A stretch of 64,000 nt of DNA from assembly GCA_012295275.1 (NCBI GenBank), contig CM022672.1, positions 22,614,128-22,678,127 of the forward strand. Direction: 5' to 3'. The notes beneath the pieces are model-generated. The model had not been told where the DNA came from, did not search any database, and saw nothing but the letters and a program-made list of their open reading frames with translations. The translations under genes and the position numbers were made by a program. Origin of the DNA: Chrysomallon squamiferum (lineage: Eukaryota > Mollusca > Gastropoda > Neomphalida > Peltospiridae). Shown one piece after another: positions 55,435 to 64,000 of the stretch (its first letter is position 1; each line of letters begins with the position of its first letter).

Positions 55435-55862
55435 ACCGGCGAACGTGGATCGGAAATCTTCTGTTCACTATTATTTCTATGTTAAAGTAGATGATGATTT
55501 TCCGCCAGTAGTCCAGAAAGAAATAGGGCTATCGAACTCTGAATTTACTAACCAAACTGGATATGGACGAAATAAAGAAAATGACTGAAAATGAAACGAA
55601 TGTTGTTGAAAAGAGATGCGATGAATCCGACAACAGCTGTTTTGTAAAACCTGCGAACAACGTTGTGGCTCACTCAACGACAACCACCGACAGTTCAAGC
55701 AGTAATTACGCCTACAGCCCAGCAATGCAGGTAGTTTTGGAAATGGGATACTCTATTGAATTTATAAAAAAGGCCATTGATAATCGGAAAAGCAAACATG
55801 GTTCTGATTTTCCAAATGCAGAAGCGCTTTTCGAAGCTGTTTTGGAACTTGAAGAAAATAAG
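55435..55862 (+). pseudogene. Decayed IAP paralog fragment (BIR2 remnant plus UBA)
   Basis: Head-to-head with the intact BIR gene. It begins inside BIR2 sequence: FPPVV is kept, but all four zinc ligands are altered and insertions break the frame near 55525. From ATG 55563 the frame is open through a linker (NVVEKRCD..DNSCFVKPANNVVA) and a well-kept UBA (AMQVVLEMGYSIEFIKKAID..LFEAVLELEENK), then meets a GTTAGT splice donor. A possible next exon starts after ATTAG at 57131 and reads an acidic linker (TDEDEDDFRQ) with VIENRT, recalling the pre-RING region of IAPs, then degenerates. Without a working BIR it is probably not a functional IAP. Confidence 0.75.
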
Positions 55863-58269
55863 GTTAGTATCATGTTACTGTTGAGTGAAGGGGTATGATT
55901 TTTTTCTCTTCTTTTTAAGTTTTTGTTTTTTGTTTTGTTTAATTAGAAGAAAATCTTTTATGACAACAAACATTGCTTTGAAAAGACGAACATTTGCTTT
56001 TTATTACACAACATGCTACTTGAACAAAAGTGTTTCTGTCGGTCCATTTGAAAAATCTTTTTAAAGAAATTAAGTTTGATGACATAGTTTACACATGTTG
56101 CTACAACCTCGCTTTCGATTGTTGAATATTGATCTCGGAGAAGCTTACCAACGTTTTGATGAAAAAAGCTTTCTGAAAACCTAAACAAAGTCATCGATCA
56201 CTGTAAAATCTTGGGTTAGTTCAGCAATCAAAATATGTTTCCCATATAGATGTACTACTAGCTACTGCCGTACTCAATTTCAACACGTTTTATCAGCCCG
56301 CTTTCTGATTGGATCAGACCCGTGTTGACAAACATTGACATACGGTAAATTTCAGCTAATTAGTTCGATTAATTAATTAATCAAAATTCAAGAGTATTAG
56401 CAACTTGCTTAAAAATACAGTACATGTTTAGAACTCATAAAAAGCTTCATTTTAATATAATGCATATATAGTGGATTTAAGCTATATGAGATATTCAGTG
56501 TTTATGCTTCAAAATGACAGAAACGTATCACAGTTTCTCAGATTACGAAGGAAAAAATACCCGCAAATTGTACCGATAAAAATTCGTGACTTTTTTCGTA
56601 TCAGTGCTATCAGAGATCTTGGTGTCACTTGAATATGATTATTATTAATTTTTTTTTTCTCTTTCTCTTTCTAATGATGTTTAATGTTTTAGGAATATAA
56701 TAATTTTGAACATTTTGTAACATACCTAGAAAAAGATGGTAATTTTGTGCTGATTTAGGCTTTGCGGGCAAATCTATAGATTTGTTTTTATTATTTCCCC
56801 AGCATTCCCAGATACTTGAAACGTCATATATGGCCATCAATATATTGATACCTTAGCGTTTACACCTTCTGTGATTAGTGCGTGGAACAAACCCCATGTA
56901 AAGTTGACCAGTGTAAACAATTTTTAATCACGTGGTAGCAATGACAATGTGATCCCCAAGCTGTTCTCATTGGTTCAGTGATAGGTCGTTTAATAAACCT
57001 ATAAATAAACGCATGCGCATCGCCTCTTTCCTAGATGCAATTCACCTCGATAAAAAATAATAAATAAAAAGGTAATGTTAAATGTTCATAAATATGATCA
57101 TGCACATTTTCTCTGTTTTATGCAGGATTAGACAGATGAGGATGAGGACGATTTTAGACAGAGCACCCGACTTCAGGAAAACGACTTCCAAACTGCGATG
57201 AAAGTGATCGAAAACAGAACACTCCTGCTACCACCTGCGAGGCCGCGGGAAAAAATAATGTGTGTATATATAAAATTTATGTGTTATGTGAACATCGGCA
57301 AGGATATTCGGCTAAATGTTCCATGATTTGTAGCTAGTACATAGCTCTGACTTTACAGTATTGTAGACCTTGTGGCAGAGGACATGTTCCCAGAGTGTGA
57401 TGTTTTTCTGAATAACACTTACCTGACTGTGGCCTTGGAAAATAAAGTTTATTTTAACATATAATGTTTCTGCAATATTTCTGTAGATAAACCACTTGTT
57501 AATAAAAAGCAAAAAGAAATTATTAACACACCCCACCCCCAAAAAAAAAACAAAAACCCATTCAAAACATTTAATTTCACAAAACATATTGACAAACTGA
57601 TAAATATTTGGATGGAGGAACATAATCAGTACATTTTTTTAATAACAGTTTCTTCATTTCTTTTTCTTTTTTTTTTTACTTTAATTTCAGAAATGTTTAG
57701 AAGAGTGCAAACAAAATACACATGTCTGAAGGCAGATAAATATAAAAATTCTGTCACAGCAGATGTTATGAATATTGAAGTGAAAATCAGTCAGAGCAAT
57801 GACATTGTAGTATATAATTTGTACTCTTTATATACACAGCCGTGGGTATTGTCAGATTATCTAATTCATTAACCTCTAAAGTAATATCTAACAACACATT
57901 CTTGTAAACCAAATAACTGTGTTTTACTAACTGATATACAGATTATCTGATATTCAAATGGTATCCTGCTCCAGAGTCATTCCAATCAATGTCACATATT
58001 TTCTAATCTAAACTAAGTAATTTATTTAGAGTATTTCTTATCTGATAACTTCAGATAGGATTCAGAAAAAGTCCACATTTTCCTTGAATTTCCTTGCAGA
58101 GGCAGCACAACATTGTCAATCAATAGACAAATGTCCCATTTTGATGACCAGTGAAAAAACACTGTACTGCAAAGAACCTATATATATTGTTGGATGAAGG
58201 AAATTTATAATCATTTCATCATGATGATCATTTAAATTTGATATTGTCTTTATTTTGATTTTTCAATTT
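55863..58269. other. Mostly non-coding spacer
   Basis: Apart from the possible degenerate IAP exon at 57132-57330 (plus), I see no gene. It includes poly(T) and AT-rich stretches and a C-rich run near 57530. Confidence 0.4.
57132..57330 (+). pseudogene. Possible degenerate linker/RING exon of the IAP paralog
   Basis: In phase with the 55862 donor, the frame after GGATTAG reads an acidic stretch and VIENRTLLLPPAR..EKIMC to a stop. Position and the ENR..(K/R)xxC pattern match the approach to an IAP RING, but no RING cysteine/histidine series follows. Confidence 0.3.
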
Positions 58270-58800
58270 TGCTGACAGGTGTTTTCATTTATTATTTAAA
58301 TCAGTTAACTCTGTGCCTTGTTCTTTTAAGTGACATCCTGGCAGTTTTATTCTTTCTTTCATCACAGTCTGCACTTCTTTTTCAAATTTCAATTTTTTTA
58401 TTCAACATCAAGAGTTCTTTTTCTTGATGAAAGTAGCAAAGGAAAAGCACTCTTGTCTGTGAACTGACCTTCCATCTTGACCTGTGAACTTGAAACTTGA
58501 ACAGTTGTATCAGTCAGTCTGATGTTCTTGTTTGTTGTTTTTGATCCATCATGAAGCAACAAAGGTTTTTTGTTTTTTTAGTACATTTTGTTTCTGTGAG
58601 CAACCAATCTTGATTGGCAGCAAAATACATTTGTGTACAATGGTTAATGGTTTCAGTTTCATGACTGAATATTTTTCTAACTCTGCTTTCTAGTGGCTTC
58701 CTTCCCTTTGACACCTAACATTATGGTTCTTTCTCAATTTTAATTACATTGTTTTCAACATCGTAGAATGTTTTTTTAAACAGACGATGTTACTGTTGAG
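58270..58800 (-). pseudogene. Frameshifted coiled-coil protein pseudogene
   Basis: Successive minus-strand segments in different frames read as charged, helix-forming protein: YDVENNVIKIEKEP, then two stops, then SKGRKPLESRVRKIFSHETE; VSSSQVKMEGQFTDK..SSRKRTLDVE; QEKELLMLNKKIEI; and LKFEKEVQTVMKERIKLPG. No introns are evident. This suggests a processed pseudogene. I do not recognise the parent protein. Confidence 0.4.
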
Positions 58801-60164
58801 AGACAACATATGGTTTGTTACTTAAATTCAACCGCTATGAAATGCTATTGCTGAACAAGCACTGATATCTCATTTGCTACAGGAATAATAATATTCAAGA
58901 GTATCTCTGTGACAGGGACAGTCTTCCAGCAGATTCCACATGATCCGAAAAGACAAGGATTAATGTGAAAGTTCTAAAATGTAGTAATATTTCAGTAATA
59001 TATTGTTTAGGAGTAACATACTAACATACAGTTAGGTGCAATATTTTCTTTGTGTAAGCAGAGGAAAGGGGTGGATCATGTGATATTGGTAATTTGGTAG
59101 TTATATAAATATATATATATATATATATACACATACATAACTCGCTAGTTACTATACAAGATACTCATAAAATCACTGTTCAAGGAATAAACAACAGAGT
59201 CAGGGTTTCAAATCAAAAAGCTTTAATACTAGGTAATCTCTGATACAGAAATGTTAACATATACAACATTATAACTCTGGTGTCTTCAAAAAGGACAAAC
59301 TGACCAGATTCATAAAACTGTATTTAATTAATACAAACAATAAAGATTCTAAATACTAATATCCACTGTTAAAGTTCATTAGTCACCACTTTCATGAGGA
59401 GTTATCTATATGAGTAAAACTGCTACATTTCAACATTCCTGATCCATATTATTACATTAAAAGTAATCTTTAACAAAAGCAGTTAACTTCAGTTTGGAAT
59501 TTTAAGCCCACTGTTTATGTAACAGAAGTTGGACACTTGGCATAATAATACTAATATGATACATATGCCTTAACATTTTTTTAATAAATATATACATAAA
59601 CTTACTGTAATTATTATTCATATTTTGATTACATTGAAAAACATAAATGTAATATCACTCAGTACTTTAAAAAAAAAGAAAAAAGAATAACAGTTATCAT
59701 AAAGATACAATTACCAGCCATGTAAACTGCCAATTACAGATAAATATAAAACATGCAATACTGTAAGTATGATGTCAGTAGTACTTAACCCACACAACCA
59801 GTGTTGCCACCTGAATAGAAATAATGAATATGTATCAGCTTGAAAAATACTCTGTGTATCAATCATGTTTATTTTTAAATATATTTTGTAAAGACTAATA
59901 CAGATTGCATTAATTATTATAAACTGTAACTACTGTTACTTAAAGTTATGCACTAGCATATTCAAAATAAATAAAAATCCACAAGTAAAATATAATTATT
60001 GTCTCATTTTAAATATATAATATCTTAATTATCCTTTTTTAGGTAGACAAATTAAAATGAAAGCAATAAACCTGAATTAATTGCTGATCTTAGCTAATCT
60101 GTAGCACATATGTGAAACCACTGTTAACCAACTATAAAAAAAGCCTATCTTCACTAACAATTGT
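58801..60164. other. Spacer, possibly 3' UTR of the gene ending at 60165
   Basis: AT-rich unique sequence. A minus-strand ATTAAA at about 59222 could end the 3' UTR. No other feature seen apart from (TA)n near 59105-59130. Confidence 0.35.
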
Positions 60165-60259
60165 TTAAGTTCCTGCAATGTGTATGTGAACTCTATTAAC
60201 ATGCTCACGTCCACCAAATATAGGTTCAGGCATGCCTGTCTCGGACCCAGTCTCAGACT
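60165..60259 (-). CDS. Probable C-terminal exon of an unidentified gene (partial)
   Basis: On the minus strand a strong polypyrimidine tract (CTCTCTCTTCTTCTCCTTTC) and acceptor CTGGCAG lead into an exon that, after two bases finishing a split codon, encodes 30 residues: SETGSETGMPEPIFGGREHV followed by a short hydrophobic VHIHIAGT-type end and TAA. The stretch is distinctly richer in GC than its surroundings. Upstream exons would lie to the right, possibly beyond the window. I do not recognise the protein. Confidence 0.4.
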
Positions 60260-60444
60260 CTGCCAGGGAAAGGAGAAGAAGAGAGAGAGAGAGGTAGGTT
60301 GAAGTTGGAAGTAGTGTTATACAAATGAGCCAGGATCATTGGCTGAAGTGATTTGTTTGTGTGTGTGTGCTCTTGTTGTTGTTATTTTGTTTTGTTTTAT
60401 TTCTTTTTTTATTATTATTTTATTTAGGTTTTATTTTGTTGTTC

Positions 60445-60481
<37 letters not shown>

Positions 60482-61246
60482 GTTATTGTTATTGTTATTG
60501 TTATTGTTATTGTTATTATTATTATTATTATTATTTATTTATTTATTTTTGTTAGTTTCTTTATTTACATTTTTTTTAATGGTATATTGATTTTTGTAAA
60601 ATACTTTTATTTCTGTTTTACATTTACTATTACATTCATGTTGAGAACAGTAAGAAAAAGAATTATAATAATGAATAAATAAAATTAAAAAGAAGCCAGG
60701 TTTATGTTTATTTTCTCAATTTTATATATAACTTTTATAAAATTTAGATTTTATTGGTTTCTTTCTTCTTTTTTCCCCCCCCGTCTTCTTTAATAATGAT
60801 AATAATAATAACAATTAGTAGTAGTATGTATCTATTTTTGTATATAAATAGATATAAGTATGTAAATGTATAATGTGTGTGTATATGTGTATGTATGTGT
60901 ATGTGTGTATTTATATAGGTATGCATGTGTTAAATGCTTGTGTGTATGTGTGTGTGTTTCTTTGTATCTGTTATATTAAATCTATGATTAATTTTTTAAT
61001 CCATATTGGCGTAAATAATTGCTACAAGAAATCTACCTAGATAAAGTTGTATTTAAATTTTATATACATTTTTCAAACTGACTTTTATGTAAAATAGTCC
61101 AGGAATCTGTTGGATATGACTGATAATGTGATGTATCATGTCCCAGCTAACTTCTTGATTACGAATATCGATATAATTAATTGTTTTTTGTTTTTGTTGT
61201 TGTTTGTATTTATTTATTTATTATAATTTTATTATTATTATTATTA

Positions 61247-61322
<76 letters not shown>

Positions 61323-61796
61323 TTTATTTTTTAAACCACTGGTTTAATTTATTTAAGGGGAATTTTTTGTATGTGTATATTATTACTGGTGTGTGTGTGT
61401 GTGTTTATCATGTTAAAACAAACAATCCATACATATATCTACATGCATTACTGTTTACAGCTACTTACTAGTATACATTTATTAAAATAACCACCAATGA
61501 CAACAATGAATATATATAGATATATAACACAATTACGGGTATGTGCCTATATGTATGTATACACACCCACCTACCCATCCACTCATTAAAATACACACCA
61601 TTAAACATGAATATTTCGATACTAAATCACTAGGGGTTTTTTTCTTAAAAATTTCTATTTCATCAACTGATCCAATCACAATTGATATCTTTGCAACAAA
61701 ATAATTAGCTACAAAAGTGACAATAACAGATTTGGGAGACAGACTCATTGATAATATAAAGATTTTCTTTTGATTTAGTTATTTTTGATTATTTGA
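60260..61796. other. Microsatellite-rich spacer
   Basis: (ATT)n with ATTGTT at 60447-60532, GT-rich runs at 60870-60960, (ATT)n at about 61225-61308 and GT at 61390-61405. No coding exon supported. Confidence 0.5.
61225..61322. repeat. (ATT)n microsatellite
   Basis: About 85 bases of TTA/ATT repeat followed by (TTTA)n. Confidence 0.9.
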
Positions 61797-62472
61797 AAAA
61801 TGACAATACAAATATAATTAGTAAGAGTACTGAGTAAATATGGTATAATTTAAGTTGTAGCGTTCTAAATGCTGTGATCCTAACGATTGATATGTAACAC
61901 GTGATAAATGTTCAAGTCAAATTATAAACTGTATATCTCAATTTAATTTAGATTGATTCTTCAAGAAAAAGAACATCAGAGGAATGACACATTTATTTAA
62001 TTCTGATGACATTTTAAAAATAAATATTGCTGGACAAAGGATACCTTCATTTAGAAGCATATATAACCATTAATTTGTAATATTCAATGTAAATATGTTG
62101 TTGTTAATCAGGTAATGCAGTGGGATTGTTTATTAGTCATCAAATCATTTCAGTTGTTATTTTTAGTTATCTCAGAGAAGGATTCATTTGTTTATTTTCC
62201 TAATTCATTGAAAATATTATACTTGGCATTTATCTCACTTTTTTATATATATATATATATATAATTATATCCCTAATGTAGCCTGTTAGTATTTGAATAA
62301 ATTAATATCAAACAGGGTGCAATTTTTTGGGGAATGGTCAGTTTTATCTTTGGTTATTAACATTTTAATTCATCAAAATGTAAAGGAAATAAATTGATTT
62401 TTGTATTGGGAAAGAAATATTGAGTAAATATTATATATAATTTCCTTCATTTATTTTATATTATTTATTTTA

Positions 62473-62515
<43 letters not shown>

Positions 62516-64000
62516 GTAAATGCATCTTTAAATATGTAAATATGTTTGAAATATATTGTGATAGATTTGTGGTATTAGTGTTTGTTTATTGTAATCTTAT
62601 TTGTTTTTTGATTTTTTAATCTCATTTGTATTTTCTCTATCATTATCTTAAGCATCTTTCATTCGTATGCAAATCATCTATGAACTGTTATTCTTAGCTG
62701 TTTTCTCAGACAAGGATTCCTTTGTTTATTTTGCTAATTCATTGAAAATATTGTACTTGGTATTTCTCACACTTATATATCATTAATGTGCCGTGTTAGT
62801 GTTTAATCTTAATATCAAACAGGATACATTTTCTTTGGGAGTGGTTAGTTTTAGCTTTGGTTATTAACATTATAATTCATCAGAATTTAAAGGAAGTTTA
62901 TTGAATTTTGTAATGATAAAGAAATACTGAGTAAAAATAATTTCCTTCATTTTTCTTATTTTATTTATTTTAAATAATAATAATAATAATAATAAATGTT
63001 ATGATACAAATTAAATGCATCTTTATATATGTAAATATGTTTGAAATATACTAAATTTGTACTAATAGTGTTTGTTTATTGTAATTTTATTTATTGTTTT
63101 TAGTTGGGTTTTTTATCTTATTTGTATTTTCACTTACATTGTCTTAATTATTTTTCATTTGTATGCAGAGCATCTATAAACTAAATATAACTATGTATTT
63201 AATGCTTTTAAATTATCAATGTATGATGAGTTTATAAATAAAGGTTTCTGATAAAACAATATATATATGAGTATGTTTTATTTACTTATTTATTTTGTTT
63301 ATTCATCTTTCATATACATTTGTAATAAAGGTATAAAAGAAATGACAGTGAGACATTGTAAAGAAATCTAAAAAGAAAGCATAAATTAATAATAAAACTA
63401 ATGTGACAATTAGGCACCATAAAGAAATCTAAGAATTAATAAATAACGTGATAGTTTTGTAGTAATTTTACAAAATTTGTCTAGGAGTTTGAAGTGTTAA
63501 TTAGTTTTATTCCTCACCATTGATACAGAAATTTTATTTTACACAATAAAACTTTTTCTCTTTGTTTATTTAGTACATTGGATATTTTAAAGCCAATATT
63601 TAATCCTCAACTGTCTAATTTTTAGTGACTGAAAGCATACATGGGTCACAGTTTTGTTCCTATCATCCTGGCCTGGGATATAATCAGCTGAAAAGTGCTG
63701 TTCTCAGAAGTGATTGGTTGAATATCTTTTTTTTTTTTTAGTTGAATAGTTCTTTTTTGAGACGTAATTCATTGAAAAGTAGTATTCTGTGTTGTGATTA
63801 GTTGAAGAATACTGGTCTTAGGTATGAGTGATTAAAGAGCGTTTTCCCATTCCAGCTCATGCTCCATGACAAAGTTGTCAGAGGTAATTTAAAAGGCCCC
63901 TAATTAAAACAAAGTAGTAATCAGATTATTATGCTTCACAGAAAAATATTACACTGTGTTTTAAGGCTAGTTTAGTTTATTAGTAGGAGCATATTCTAAG
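61797..64000. repeat. Right arm of the large inverted repeat (truncated by window)
   Basis: Reverse complement of 51121-53316 with small indels and substitutions; still homologous at the last base of the window. It contains the same internal tandem units of about 530 bp (for example the 'CTAATTCATTGAAAATATT' blocks near 62210 and 62740). Non-coding. Confidence 0.9.

Overview
The window is animal nuclear DNA: AT-rich, with short exons bounded by GT/AG splice sites, very many microsatellites, tRNA-derived SINE heads and hAT-type transposons. A lophotrochozoan, probably a mollusc and perhaps a cephalopod, fits best. That placement is inference from gene content and repeat style.

Layout. (1) 1957-10724, minus: a 13-exon gene for an ODAD3/CCDC151-like subunit of the outer dynein arm docking complex (about 531 aa). 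One exon carries a single-base frameshift and another has a decayed tandem duplicate beside it. (2) 10.7-14.1 kb: its 5' flank, with a CRE palindrome and a CTCF-like site. (3) 14.1-32.1 kb: 18 recognisable copies of one cytosolic tRNA-His(GTG) gene plus one remnant without an anticodon, all on the plus strand. From 21.7 kb the copies lie in an alternating A-B higher-order repeat of about 1.7-1.9 kb. Between copies 2 and 3 sits a complete but dead hAT transposon (16138-18956) with a perfect 8-bp target duplication, itself invaded by a small hAT MITE with its own perfect duplication. (4) 32471-33289, plus: a three-exon SWI5 homolog (89 aa; RAD51-filament co-factor) whose last codons seed a tandem repeat in the 3' UTR. 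(5) 33.4-38.5 kb: microsatellites and a minisatellite. (6) 38517-41995, minus: a gene for a 58-residue Lys/Ala-rich protein. Its start-codon exon is one unit of a degenerate minisatellite, and its promoter at about 43.4-43.6 kb has TATA and three CCAAT boxes phased at 31 bp. (7) 43.7-51 kb: no gene seen. (8) 51.1-64 kb: a large inverted repeat with arms 51121-53316 and 61797-64000, the right arm running off the window. Its spacer holds an intronless BIR-BIR-UBA protein gene without a RING (54271-55221, minus), a head-to-head decayed paralog fragment (from 55435, plus), a coiled-coil pseudogene and a likely terminal exon of a gene entering from the right.

The genes do not form a pathway. ODAD3 serves motile cilia, SWI5 serves homologous recombination, and the basic protein may bind nucleic acid. 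The most unusual parts are the tRNA-His array, the start-codon exon inside a minisatellite, and the inverted-repeat locus around the BIR gene.
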